64,000 bases of DNA from Schaalia sp. ORNL0103 (lineage in GTDB: Bacteria; Actinomycetota; Actinomycetes; Actinomycetales; Actinomycetaceae). Positions within the stretch are counted from its first letter, which is position 1. Each line of letters begins with the position of its first letter. The notes below the pieces were generated by a model. The model did no database searches. It was not told where the DNA came from and saw only the letters and a program-made list of their open reading frames with translations. The position numbers and the translations under genes were made by a program. The stretch covers positions 124,001 through 188,000 of the forward strand of contig NZ_JAHXSA010000001.1 of NCBI RefSeq assembly GCF_019429565.1, in the 5' to 3' direction. Shown here piece by piece: positions 35,749-43,223 of the stretch.

Positions 35749-36297
35749 TCAGGATTCCGAGGCGGTGGCCGTGGAGGGCTTCTTCGCCCGGTACAGAAGG
35801 ATGCAGAGCCAGATGTTCGAGATGAGATCGGTAAACGGCAGGCAGTGCATCGTGACGTGCCTGCGCTTTGAGGAGAGACTGAGGAGTCCCTCCGTGTTGG
35901 CGTGATGCGCCGCGGCTATGCCGTACTGAGAACTCGTCAGCAGGAGTGCGTACATGCCGCATATGAGCGTGAACAGGTAGGCGATGGCTAGCACGAGGTA
36001 CGGGGGAGCCATGAGGCCTGCAGCAAGGAAGGCTGCGAAAGGGAGAAATCCGATGTAGAGGGGGAGGATGCAGAGTTTGAGGAGCAGTCCCCAAAGGGCG
36101 AGCGAGCGTGCACTGGCGTCGCGCTGAAGCCATAGGACGCTCGCGAGGTTCGCCAGGCCAGCGATCAGGATGGCAATGATCCACACGGCGTCGCCGGTGC
36201 CCGCGATGCTGTGCTGGAGCATGAGCTCGGCGCCGCCGCCGATGTAAGCCGCGAGAATCAAAAGGATGGGTGCGGTGACACGTGCGATGGTGGACAT
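35749..36297 (-). CDS. Small four-TM membrane protein, paralog 2
   Basis: 182 aa with four to five hydrophobic segments and no enzymatic motif. Conserved with its two neighbours: N-terminal APILLILAAYIGG, RSLALWGLLLKLCILP in the middle, a C-terminal MHCLPFTDLISNIWLCILL and a short basic/Ser-rich tail. GAGGGG precedes the ATG. I do not recognise the family. A tandem array of three related genes interspersed with toxin-antitoxin modules suggests an accessory role such as defence or immunity, but this is speculation. Confidence 0.75.
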   Translation of the reverse strand: MSTIARVTAPILLILAAYIGGGAELMLQHSIAGTGDAVWIIAILIAGLANLASVLWLQRDASARSLALWGLLLKLCILPLYIGFLPFAAFLAAGLMAPPYLVLAIAYLFTLICGMYALLLTSSQYGIAAAHHANTEGLLSLSSKRRHVTMHCLPFTDLISNIWLCILLYRAKKPSTATASES

Positions 36298-36342
36298 GTG
36301 TACCCCTCATTCTGTTTGAAAGTTTGTAATAGTTGTGACTAT

Positions 36343-36372
36343 GGTACCTCCTCTCATTAAGGAGGAGGTACC
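36343..36372. promoter_or_regulatory. Perfect hairpin between paralog 2 and phd
   Basis: 11-bp stem GGTACCTCCTC/GAGGAGGTACC with an 8-nt loop in the divergent control region. Could be an operator or an attenuating hairpin. Confidence 0.5.
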
Positions 36373-36394
36373 AGTTTTGTCACGCTTGATCTGA

Positions 36395-36409
36395 GGCCAG
36401 ATTCTGGCC
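36395..36409. promoter_or_regulatory. Candidate Phd operator
   Basis: GGCCAG-ATT-CTGGCC palindrome 30 bases before the phd start, where Phd/Doc-type autoregulation would act. Confidence 0.4.
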
Positions 36410-36439
36410 ATAACTGTGGCTACAGGAGATGGGAGTAGC

Positions 36440-36652
36440 ATGTCGACACTAACTATCGGGCTTGCCGAGGCGAAGAATAACTTTTCGCGGGTCACAGCAG
36501 AGGTGAATAGGACGGGGAAGCCTGTCACGATCCTCAAGAACAACAGGCCTTGGGTCGTCATTCAGCCTGCGCAGCAGTCGGAGAGTGTTGTTGATGTTGC
36601 TGTTGACTTCATGGATGCCTACGCGGACGTGTTTGAAGAGCTTGCGAAGTGA
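36440..36652 (+). CDS. Phd/YefM-family antitoxin
   Basis: 70 aa from ATG 36440 with GGGAG 4 bases upstream; the ATG at 36416 adds unrelated residues. The typical Phd/YefM start is present: IGLAEAKNNFSRVTAEVNRTG, then a PVTILKNNRPWVVI stretch (20 or fewer residues each as quoted) and a toxin-binding C-terminal helix. The partner gene overlaps by four bases (GTGA) but is truncated, so this antitoxin is now without a functional toxin. Confidence 0.82.
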   Translation: MSTLTIGLAEAKNNFSRVTAEVNRTGKPVTILKNNRPWVVIQPAQQSESVVDVAVDFMDAYADVFEELAK

Positions 36653-36786
36653 ACGCCTTCGCGTTTTCCCGGGATGACGTGTGTGCCATCCATTCGGCTG
36701 CGATTGCTCGCTTCGGTGGCTTGGTTGGTGTGCGAGACCAGGGGATGCTGGCCGATGGGGTGGCATCGGCGGTGGTGGCAGGTTAA
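36649..36786 (+). pseudogene. Truncated Doc-type (Fic fold) toxin
   Basis: 45-codon remnant starting GTG 36649 and overlapping the antitoxin stop. It reads NAFAFSRDDVCAIHSAAIAR followed by FGGLVGVRDQGMLADGVAS, matching the Doc N-terminus (usual family pattern: ...IARFGG..GVRD.GLL..A). Normal Doc has about 125 residues with the Fic motif in the missing part. The stop TAA falls inside the end of paralog 3, so the toxin appears to have been cut off by whatever brought paralog 3 here. Confidence 0.8.
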
Positions 36787-37328
36787 GCGTCCTGAGAGCT
36801 GGTCGGAGTGGCACTGTCGAGTCGACGCAGGAGCACATAGAGCCAGATAGCTGCAACAAAGTCTGCGATGGGAACGGCGTGCATCTTTCTGAGTTTTTTC
36901 GCTGTTGCCGTCGGGATAGTATGTTCGGCCAGTAGGCGTTTTGTTACGGCAAACCCATGGAAGGATGACACGAGCATCAAGCAGTAGACTCCCGCGTCCA
37001 GAGGGAGGATAAAAAAGACCAGTAGCAAACCGCCTATGTTGCCGTTGGACCTATCTAGCGGAACTCCGATCGTGAGAATGAGCGTGATGAGGAAGACGGG
37101 GAGGAGAGCGAGCTTGATGACGAGGCCCCAACAAGCGAGTGCGCGCGGAGCAACCTTGTCTTGCGAATTGAGCACCGTGAGGGCACTGAAATAGATTGCG
37201 ATCAGCAGCGCGCCGATCCATACGAAGATTGGGAAAAGAGGTTGCTCGGGCAGGGCTTGGTCTAACCATCCCGCATAGACCACAGCGATGACGAGGAGGG
37301 GTGCGGCGATACGTGCGAATCTGGCCAT
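36783..37328 (-). CDS. Small four-TM membrane protein, paralog 3
   Basis: 181 aa, four to five hydrophobic segments. It shares the N-terminal ARIAAPLLVIAVVYAG, the central RALACWGLVIKLALLP and the C-terminal MHAVPIADFVAAIWLYVLLRR with paralogs 1 and 2. Its 3' end overlaps the truncated doc by four bases. No known domain recognised. Upstream (37329-37389) is AT-richer than its surroundings and holds the likely promoter. Confidence 0.75.
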   Translation of the reverse strand: MARFARIAAPLLVIAVVYAGWLDQALPEQPLFPIFVWIGALLIAIYFSALTVLNSQDKVAPRALACWGLVIKLALLPVFLITLILTIGVPLDRSNGNIGGLLLVFFILPLDAGVYCLMLVSSFHGFAVTKRLLAEHTIPTATAKKLRKMHAVPIADFVAAIWLYVLLRRLDSATPTSSQDA

Positions 37329-37389
37329 GCGGGGCTTTCCTTATCGGGCTTCGTTGACTGGCAATGACTATAACATCGCCGTCGTGGAG

Positions 37390-37422
37390 CGAGGCCTACC
37401 CCGCCAAGCAGGGTAGGCCTCG
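37390..37422. terminator. Terminator downstream of aldo/keto reductase gene
   Basis: Perfect 12-bp stem CGAGGCCTACCC/GGGTAGGCCTCG with a 9-nt loop. It carries the shared GGCCTCG core and ends the minus-strand reductase transcript. Confidence 0.7.
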
Positions 37423-37490
37423 TCGAATCAAGGAGCGCGCGGGAGGCGAATCGCAATGCGTCGCCGCGTCGAACTCCCGAAGGTGTGGTC

Positions 37491-38339
37491 TTACTTCTGT
37501 CCGTCCACGTCGGGCACGTACGCGAGGAACCCGGCCAAGACCTCGTCGTTGTGCTCGAAGAACGGCTTCCCCTTGTCGAGGGAATCGATCTGGGCCATGT
37601 CCTCGTCGGTCAGCGCAAAGTCGAACAGGTCGATGTTCTGAGCGATGTGTGACGGCGTCTTCGAGCCCGGGATCACGATGTGTCCCTGCTGGATGTGCCA
37701 ACGCAGCAGCACCTGGGCGGGGGACTTGCCGTGCTTCTCGGCGAGGCCCTGGACGAGGGACTCTGACATGATCGAGTCGTTGCCGCGTCCGCCCAGCGGG
37801 TACCACGCCTGCAGCGCGATGTTGTGCTCCTTGAGGAGTTCCTTGAGCTCCGTCTGAGGGAAGTAGGGGTGGCACTCGACCTGGTTGATCGTGGGGACAA
37901 CCTCGCACTCGTCGAGGATGCGCTGCGTCTGGGCAACGTCGAAGTTTGACAGGCCGATCGCGCGAATCTTGCCTTCCTTGTGTGCCTTCTCGAGGATTCG
38001 GTACCCCGCGACCGTGTCGCCGGCGGGCTGGTGCAGGATCATCAGGTCGATGTGGTCCGTGCCCAGGCGCTCAAGCGTCTCGTCGACGGCGGTGGCACGT
38101 TCGAAGAACGACGGCCAGAGCTTCGTTTCAAGGAAAATCTCCTCGCGGGCCTTCGAGGACGCGCGCATGCCGCGCCCGACGGCGCGCTCGTTCACGTAGA
38201 CGTTCGCCGTGTCGATGAGTGTGTAGCCGTTGTCCAGCGCGTAGGTGACCGCCGACTGTGCGTCATCGGGTTCCAGCTGGTAGGTGCCGAGGCCGACCTG
38301 GGGGATTGTGACGCCGTTGTTCAGGGTGATGTGGTCCAT
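37491..38339 (-). CDS. Aldo/keto reductase
   Basis: NADPH-dependent carbonyl reductase of the AKR5-like bacterial group, 282 aa. Catalytic tetrad: Asp and Tyr in LIDTANVYVNE, Lys in LETKLW, His in LMILHQP. The NADPH site near the end is IPGSKTPSHIAQN. ATG 38339 with AAGGAG 6 bases upstream is the start; the frame is open 46 codons further but without a ribosome site. Divergent from a TetR gene; the intergenic region is 260 bases. Substrate unknown (2,5-diketo-gluconate reductase-like proteins are the nearest named members). Confidence 0.9.
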   Translation of the reverse strand: MDHITLNNGVTIPQVGLGTYQLEPDDAQSAVTYALDNGYTLIDTANVYVNERAVGRGMRASSKAREEIFLETKLWPSFFERATAVDETLERLGTDHIDLMILHQPAGDTVAGYRILEKAHKEGKIRAIGLSNFDVAQTQRILDECEVVPTINQVECHPYFPQTELKELLKEHNIALQAWYPLGGRGNDSIMSESLVQGLAEKHGKSPAQVLLRWHIQQGHIVIPGSKTPSHIAQNIDLFDFALTDEDMAQIDSLDKGKPFFEHNDEVLAGFLAYVPDVDGQK

Positions 38340-38522
38340 GTGAACTCCTTTGTTATCGTGAGCAGCGTGCGATGGCTCGGCAGTGTGGCGCTGAACCGTG
38401 CGGACGCTGCTGATTGTCAGCCTATAGTCATCCCGGGAAGGCATACCTGACGGCGGTCGCGTGTAGGCGTGTGACATGTGACGAGTTGGTGTCGGGAGCG
38501 CTGTGATCCCTTGGTTCTGCGA

Positions 38523-38562
38523 TTGACGAGGGCTTGCTCAGGCCTATACTGAACACTGTTCA
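38523..38562 (+). promoter_or_regulatory. Promoter and operator of tetR-type gene
   Basis: TTGACG (38523-38528), 16-bp spacer, TATACT (38545-38550), immediately followed by the palindrome TGAAC-ACT-GTTCA (38550-38562). Operator on the transcription start is the usual layout for TetR autorepression. Confidence 0.65.
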
Positions 38563-38599
38563 TTATGGATTGTCGCAGGTAGCAGGACAGTAGGATTTC

Positions 38600-39190
38600 G
38601 TGCCCAAACAAGTGATCGACCCGGAGAAGCTGGTCAGCCAGGCCTATGCCATTGCCTCGCGCGACGGCATCTCCGCACTCTCCGTGCGCAAGGTTGCCAC
38701 CGCGTGTGACATCGCTGTCGGCTCGGTCTACGGCTACTTCCCGACCAAAGCGGACCTGACGGCCGCCGTGCTCACCCGCTTCTTCGACGAGAACCTCTCC
38801 GACGAACTGTGCGCCGTGCGCCCCGGCGAGCGCTTCACCTCCTACGTGCGGCGATTCCGCGAGGCCCTATGCGCCGCGCGCGCCGACATGAGCGTCGACT
38901 GGTTCGCCGAGATGCGCCGCCTGCCCAGCGGTGAACAGGAAGCCCTCGAAGCCGTGCGCGCCACCATGCTCACCCACATCGAGCGCGGGCTCATGCGTGT
39001 TCTCGACGCGGACGAGGCCGTGGATCGCTCCCGGCTCGTCGGCCCCATGAGTGCCGAGGCCCTGTGTCGCTACGTGCTGCGCGCCGTCTTCGCCTCCCTC
39101 GCGGAGGGCGATGAATGTGAGACGCTGTTCGCCCTCCTCGACACCTCCCTGTATGACGACACCGTAGAAGAAAAGGATGCTAAACAATGA
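38600..39190 (+). CDS. TetR-family transcriptional regulator
   Basis: 196 aa, GTG start. N-terminal helix-turn-helix at about residues 20-50 (GISALSVRKVATACDIAVGS, VYGYFPTKADLTAAVL); the C-terminal ligand domain is divergent. It overlaps the following membrane-protein gene by four bases (ATGA), so the two are co-translated and the regulator probably controls that gene and itself through the palindrome at 38550. Confidence 0.88.
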   Translation: MPKQVIDPEKLVSQAYAIASRDGISALSVRKVATACDIAVGSVYGYFPTKADLTAAVLTRFFDENLSDELCAVRPGERFTSYVRRFREALCAARADMSVDWFAEMRRLPSGEQEALEAVRATMLTHIERGLMRVLDADEAVDRSRLVGPMSAEALCRYVLRAVFASLAEGDECETLFALLDTSLYDDTVEEKDAKQ

Positions 39191-39642
39191 GTCGATTCCG
39201 CATCAAGAAGCAGCCCCTGATCGCTGTCGCCGGCATCGTCTGGCTGCTCGCCGGCCTGAACGTCGCGATCCTCGGCGTGCGCGCGGCCATCGACATGCGC
39301 GGAGTCGCGGCGATTATTTTCCTGGCGCTCGCGGGTGGTGCTGTCGCCATCTTCTGCGCGTTCCACCCCATGTTCAGCAAGCTCGTCCAGAAGAACACTC
39401 AGCGCATCGCCGACCTGGAGGGGGAGCGTCATCACGTGGTGCGCTTCTTCGACCGCAAGAGCTACCTCATGATGGCGTTCATGATGTCCTTCGGCATCGG
39501 AATGCGCGCCGCGGGCGTCTTCCCCGACTGGTTTATCGCCTTCTTCTACACCGGCCTGGGCGTGGCTCTCGCGCTCGCCGGTGCCAGCTACATCGCGCGC
39601 GGCGTGCGTGGCCGCGCCTGGGCGTTCCACGGGACCAACTGA
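39187..39642 (+). CDS. Four-TM membrane protein co-expressed with TetR regulator
   Basis: 151 aa, hydrophobic segments at about 12-32, 40-60, 92-110 and 112-135, with basic ends. No recognised domain. It is coupled to the TetR gene by a 4-base overlap, a pattern common for regulator-controlled membrane or efflux-associated proteins. Too small to be a classical MFS pump. Confidence 0.75.
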   Translation: MSRFRIKKQPLIAVAGIVWLLAGLNVAILGVRAAIDMRGVAAIIFLALAGGAVAIFCAFHPMFSKLVQKNTQRIADLEGERHHVVRFFDRKSYLMMAFMMSFGIGMRAAGVFPDWFIAFFYTGLGVALALAGASYIARGVRGRAWAFHGTN

Positions 39643-39664
39643 GCGTTTCACGCACTCTGGGCGC

Positions 39665-39688
39665 AGGCCTCGTCAATGGACGAGGCCT
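39665..39688. terminator. Short terminator after TetR operon
   Basis: 10-bp stem AGGCCTCGTC/GACGAGGCCT with a 4-nt loop; minimal form of the shared terminator core. Confidence 0.7.
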
Positions 39689-39727
39689 CCCGCCGTTTCG
39701 TGGACCATCTGCCCTTTAGTGCCACGC

Positions 39728-39763
39728 GATTACCGCCAGTGGCGGTATAAATCTGGCGGTAAT
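39728..39763. repeat. Duplicate of fic promoter/operator element (copy 1)
   Basis: Shares the 23-nt identical stretch found at 40379-40401 (it begins GATTACCGCCAGTGGCGG) and the following TGGCGGTAAT half-site. It has no gene of its own downstream on the plus strand; the RelE-type gene ends 29 bases later on the minus strand. Confidence 0.8.
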
Positions 39764-39791
39764 GCTGGATCATGTCGGTGCGGCCGCGTGA

Positions 39792-40058
39792 TCACTGGTA
39801 GATGTGTCGGCGGTGTCCGACGGAAAACACTTCGATGATGAGGCGGTCGTCCTCGATGATGCACAGGGCGCGGTAGTTGCCGATGCGGTAGCGCCACTCG
39901 CCTGATCGGTTGGCTGTGAGGCCTTTGCCGTGGATGCGGGGGTCCGAGCAGCCCTCGAGGTTTTTGCCGATCCATGACGTAATGAGTCGCGCGTCGAATC
40001 GGTCCATTTTCTTCAGTTGCTTGAGGGCTGTGTCGCTGTACTCGGCGTGGTAGGACAT
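39792..40058 (-). CDS. RelE/ParE-superfamily toxin
   Basis: 88 aa, basic. RelE fold sequence pattern: YSDTALKQLKKMDRFDARLI at the N-terminus, NRSGEWRYRIGNYRALCII in the core and a C-terminal VFSVGHRRHIY, the usual end for this superfamily (Arg, His and Tyr as catalytic or RNA-contact residues in ribosome-dependent RelE). The ATG directly follows the antitoxin stop (TAAATG). Probably a translation-inhibiting mRNase; a gyrase poison of ParE type is less likely. Confidence 0.88.
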   Translation of the reverse strand: MSYHAEYSDTALKQLKKMDRFDARLITSWIGKNLEGCSDPRIHGKGLTANRSGEWRYRIGNYRALCIIEDDRLIIEVFSVGHRRHIYQ

Positions 40059-40274
40059 TTACAGGCCCAGCTCTGCTAGTACCTGCTCGTGGGTGTACCG
40101 AACGCCGGTGTCTGCTGCGACTGCTTCGCGCAGAGTTGCAAGGTCCTGCTGGTCCTCGATCTTCTCGAAGACGGCATCTCGAACGAAGTCGGAGATCGTT
40201 TTTCCTTCAAATTCGGCGTACTTGCGCACGACTTCGGCGTCCGTTTCGTCAAGGCGCATGGTCATGGTGGGCAT
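40059..40274 (-). CDS. RelB-like ribbon-helix-helix antitoxin
   Basis: 71 aa from ATG 40274 (GGGAGG 6 bases upstream; the longer start at 40325 has none). MPTMTMRLDETDAEVVRKYA forms a ribbon-helix-helix, followed by KTISDFVRDAVFEKIEDQ and a C-terminal toxin-binding part. It directly precedes the RelE-type toxin, giving a standard antitoxin-toxin operon. Confidence 0.87.
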   Translation of the reverse strand: MPTMTMRLDETDAEVVRKYAEFEGKTISDFVRDAVFEKIEDQQDLATLREAVAADTGVRYTHEQVLAELGL

Positions 40275-40378
40275 GGTGACCTCCCGGTGGTGAATACAAC
40301 GTATTCTAGTTCTTCCTGGTGTCAATGTGCAATGGTGTTGGGCCTAGTGGGTGGTGCTGATTGCGGGTACTGCTCCTT

Positions 40379-40413
40379 GATTACCGCCAGTGGCGGTATA
40401 ATTTGGCGGTAAT
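40379..40413 (+). promoter_or_regulatory. fic promoter/operator (copy 2)
   Basis: TACCGCCA-G-TGGCGGTA palindrome (40382-40398) with TATAAT (40397-40402) fused to its right arm, followed by a third half-site TTGGCGGTAA. A repressor bound here would cover the -10. The ribosome site AGGAGGG and ATG 40424 follow at once. Confidence 0.75.
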
Positions 40414-40423
40414 AGGAGGGCTT

Positions 40424-41389
40424 ATGGCTTACGAACCATCGTTCAAGCGCAGCGACGTAATCGACGCGCTCTGTATAGAGATCGCGGAACTCGTCGGTAC
40501 CCTCTCGCCTCAAGCCCCACTGTCTACCAGTCCCACGCTGCGTAGGGAGCTGCGGATTCAGACGATCTATTCCTCGCTTGTTATCGAAGGGAACAAGCTC
40601 GATAAACATGCGGTGAGCGCGATTATCGACGGAAAACCAGTGCTCGGCGACCGGCGTGACATCCTCGAAGTAGAGAACGCGCGCGCAGCCTACGACCTCA
40701 TTCCCAGCCTTGACCCCTACTCTGTGGAGGAATTGCTGCGAGTCCACCGCGTGATGATGGATGGCCTCGTCCCCGACGCAGGGCGCTTTCGCTCCGGCAA
40801 TGTCGGCGTCTTCAATGGAGATACCCTGATCCATGCTGGAACTCCTGCTGCGTACGTCCCCGAGGTCATGGGCGGCCTCTTCGAGTGGCTGCGCACAACA
40901 CGCATGCACCCGCTGCTCGCCTCGTGTGTCTTCCACTTCGAGTTCGAGTTTTGCCATCCCTTCTCTGATGGGAATGGCCGGACGGGGAGGCTCTGGCAGA
41001 CCTTGCTCCTCTCCCGGTGGCGTCCGGTTCTGGCCTGGCTGCCCGTTGAATCCGCGATCAGGAGGCGGCAGGCGGATTATTACGAGGCCTTGGCGCGTTC
41101 TGGTGCGACCGGTTCGTGTGAAAGCTTCGTGGAGTTCATGCTCGAAGCAATCAGGGAGGCCATACTTCCGTACGCGCGGCCAGAGAGTGCAGCGGACGCG
41201 GAGCATGCCCGCGCGCTTGCTTTTCTGAGCGATAACTCGCGCTCCACCGTCACTCAGCTCTCGCAATATCTTGGGCGCTCGAAGCGGAGCGCTGAGCGCA
41301 TCGTCGCACAGCTCAAGGAAGAGGGCGTGCTTGAGCGCCAGGGGAGTCCTCGTTCGGGCGTGTGGGTTGTCCACGCCCCCGGACTCTAA
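40424..41389 (+). CDS. Fic-family AMP-transferase with inhibitory motif and C-terminal winged helix
   Basis: 321 aa. Complete catalytic motif HPFSDGNGRTGR at 178-189 (HxFx(D/E)GNGRxxR), so it should transfer AMP or a related group to a hydroxyl side chain. N-terminal S51-xxx-E55-G56 matches the class II auto-inhibitory motif (S/T)xxxE(G/N). The C-terminal 60 residues (NSRSTVTQLSQYLGRSKRSA) form a winged helix, so the protein may bind DNA and regulate its own palindromic promoter. ATG 40424 has AGGAGGG upstream. Target unknown. Confidence 0.92.
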   Translation: MAYEPSFKRSDVIDALCIEIAELVGTLSPQAPLSTSPTLRRELRIQTIYSSLVIEGNKLDKHAVSAIIDGKPVLGDRRDILEVENARAAYDLIPSLDPYSVEELLRVHRVMMDGLVPDAGRFRSGNVGVFNGDTLIHAGTPAAYVPEVMGGLFEWLRTTRMHPLLASCVFHFEFEFCHPFSDGNGRTGRLWQTLLLSRWRPVLAWLPVESAIRRRQADYYEALARSGATGSCESFVEFMLEAIREAILPYARPESAADAEHARALAFLSDNSRSTVTQLSQYLGRSKRSAERIVAQLKEEGVLERQGSPRSGVWVVHAPGL

Positions 41390-41476
41390 GGCTGTGATCA
41401 GTAGTCCATGCATCGGCGTTGAGACTCCACTATTTCATAACGAGTCCAAACCGCTAGGGAGACAAGGAGGCCGACG

Positions 41477-42022
41477 ATGAGGTACGCCAAAACGGTGCTG
41501 TTAGTGGGCGGGGTGGAACTCCTCGTGAGGAATGCCGTCGCGTCGGATGCCCGCGCGCTGCACGAGACCATGCAACGCACGCATGTGCAAACCGACTACC
41601 TGCTGTCCTATCCGGACGAGCAGAGCGTCGACGACGAACAAGAGGCCCGCTCCCTGGAGGAAACGGAACGTAGCAGCAATGAGGTTGAACTCGTTGCCGT
41701 GATCGACGGCGGCATCGTTGGGAGCGCAGGAGTTTGCGCAGTGCGCAGTAGGCGCAAGGTCGCCCACCGGGCGCGTTTTGGGATCAGCATCCTCAAGGAG
41801 TACTGGGGGATGGGGATCGGCCGGGCGCTGATGGATGCGAGTATCGACTGTGCGCGCGGGGCAGGCTACACCCAGCTTGAGCTCGAGGTAGTGGCTGGCA
41901 ATGAACGCGCGGTGTCCCTCTACCGGCGCGCGGGGTTCGAGGAGTATGGGCGCAACCCCCGAGGCTACCGGTCTGCGTCCTCGGGCTATCAGGAGCTCGT
42001 GCACATGAGGCTCGAACTCTAG
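41477..42022 (+). CDS. GNAT-family N-acetyltransferase
   Basis: 181 aa. Acetyl-CoA site GYWGMGIGRALMD-like sequence (EYWGMGIGRALMDASID) and the C-terminal NERAVSLYRRAGFEEYGR, as in RimI/spermidine-type GNATs. GGAGG lies upstream of the ATG. It stands alone between the fic gene and a glycosyltransferase gene. Substrate unknown. Confidence 0.88.
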   Translation: MRYAKTVLLVGGVELLVRNAVASDARALHETMQRTHVQTDYLLSYPDEQSVDDEQEARSLEETERSSNEVELVAVIDGGIVGSAGVCAVRSRRKVAHRARFGISILKEYWGMGIGRALMDASIDCARGAGYTQLELEVVAGNERAVSLYRRAGFEEYGRNPRGYRSASSGYQELVHMRLEL

Positions 42023-42068
42023 GGTTTCGGAGGCGGGGCATGCCGAGCACGCGGCGTACCCTTGACAC

Positions 42069-43223
42069 GTGAAGGTTCTCGTCGTTCCCATGGTCGCCCG
42101 CTCGCGGATGGGTGGACCGTGGTCGCGTGCGCAGCGCGTCGCACGTGCATTCCAGGACGCTGGCCATGAGGCCGTGCTCGCGTGGGGAGACGACGGCAAC
42201 TGCGCCGATCCTATCGCCCCGACGCTCGAGATTCCGGTGCCCTCGCCCCTCGGACTTCCCGAGGCCATCGCGCGCCACACCTTCCCCCTGGCCTCGCGCC
42301 TCGGCCTCATGGGTCGCAAGCCCGTGCGCAGCTTCGAGGAGGTCCTCTGGCTCACCGGTGCCCTCGACGAGCGCTACACGCGCGCCACCGTCGACGCGCT
42401 CCGCGCCCATATGCGAGCCATCCGCCCCGATGTCGTCTACTCGGAATTTAACCTCGCCGCCGTCATCGCCGCCCGCGCCGAGGGCATCCCGTGCGTGGGC
42501 AGTGGCTCGCAGCCGACGACCCCCTCCTACGCTTCCAACCCGCGTAAATCCGCGGGAATTCGACGCCTGCTGCGCGAGATGGGAATGCCTGCCCCGGCCT
42601 CGTCCCTGACGATCCTTGAGGGAATGCGACGCCGCTTCATTCCGAGCTGCCCGACCCTGGAACCGTGGGCGGGGGAGCGGGCCGTCTACTGCGGGTTCCT
42701 GGACGAGCCGTCCGCCCTGACATCGACGCCTCGCGATTGCGCCCTCGTTTACCTCGGCGCGGGCAGTGTCCCCGCGGGCGTGGCCGTGCGCGCCGGACGA
42801 GAGCTCGCCCGGGCCCTCGGATGCGACGTGTACGTTGCGGGAGTGCCCGAGGCCACCCAGGTTACAGGCGGCCACACGGTGTCCTGCGCGCCCCGCTTCG
42901 ACTTCGCCGATCTCCTGCCACGCGCCCGTGTCTTCGTGCACCACGGCGGGCAAAACTCGATGATGGATGCTCTGTCCTACGAAGTTCCGCAGCTGATCGT
43001 CCCCGGGCGTGTCTTCGAGCGTCAATTCAACGCCGAGGCCGTGGAAAACGCACGCTGTGGCCTGACCGTGCGCCAGCCCAAGCCGGCGCTTATCGCACGC
43101 GCCACCCGTGCCCTCGTCGATGAACCCGCCCTGACCTCAGGAATCCGAGGAGTGTGCGCGGAACTGTCCTCGCTCGGCGGCGGTGCACGCATCGTGCGCG
43201 AGGTAGAAAAACTGATCAGCTAG
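42069..43223 (+). CDS. GT1-type glycosyltransferase (MGT/UGT-like)
   Basis: 384 aa, GTG start with TACCCT 6 bases upstream (leaderless type). GT-B fold. The N-terminal domain begins VLVVPMVARSRMGGPWSRA, and the C-terminal nucleotide-sugar site is RVFVHHGGQNSMMDALSYEVPQL-like (FVHHGGQNSMMDALSYEVPQ), the hallmark HGG motif of UDP-glycosyltransferases. Acceptor unknown (lipid or natural-product type). Its stop overlaps the end of a decayed tetR gene on the other strand. Confidence 0.85.
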   Translation: MKVLVVPMVARSRMGGPWSRAQRVARAFQDAGHEAVLAWGDDGNCADPIAPTLEIPVPSPLGLPEAIARHTFPLASRLGLMGRKPVRSFEEVLWLTGALDERYTRATVDALRAHMRAIRPDVVYSEFNLAAVIAARAEGIPCVGSGSQPTTPSYASNPRKSAGIRRLLREMGMPAPASSLTILEGMRRRFIPSCPTLEPWAGERAVYCGFLDEPSALTSTPRDCALVYLGAGSVPAGVAVRAGRELARALGCDVYVAGVPEATQVTGGHTVSCAPRFDFADLLPRARVFVHHGGQNSMMDALSYEVPQLIVPGRVFERQFNAEAVENARCGLTVRQPKPALIARATRALVDEPALTSGIRGVCAELSSLGGGARIVREVEKLIS

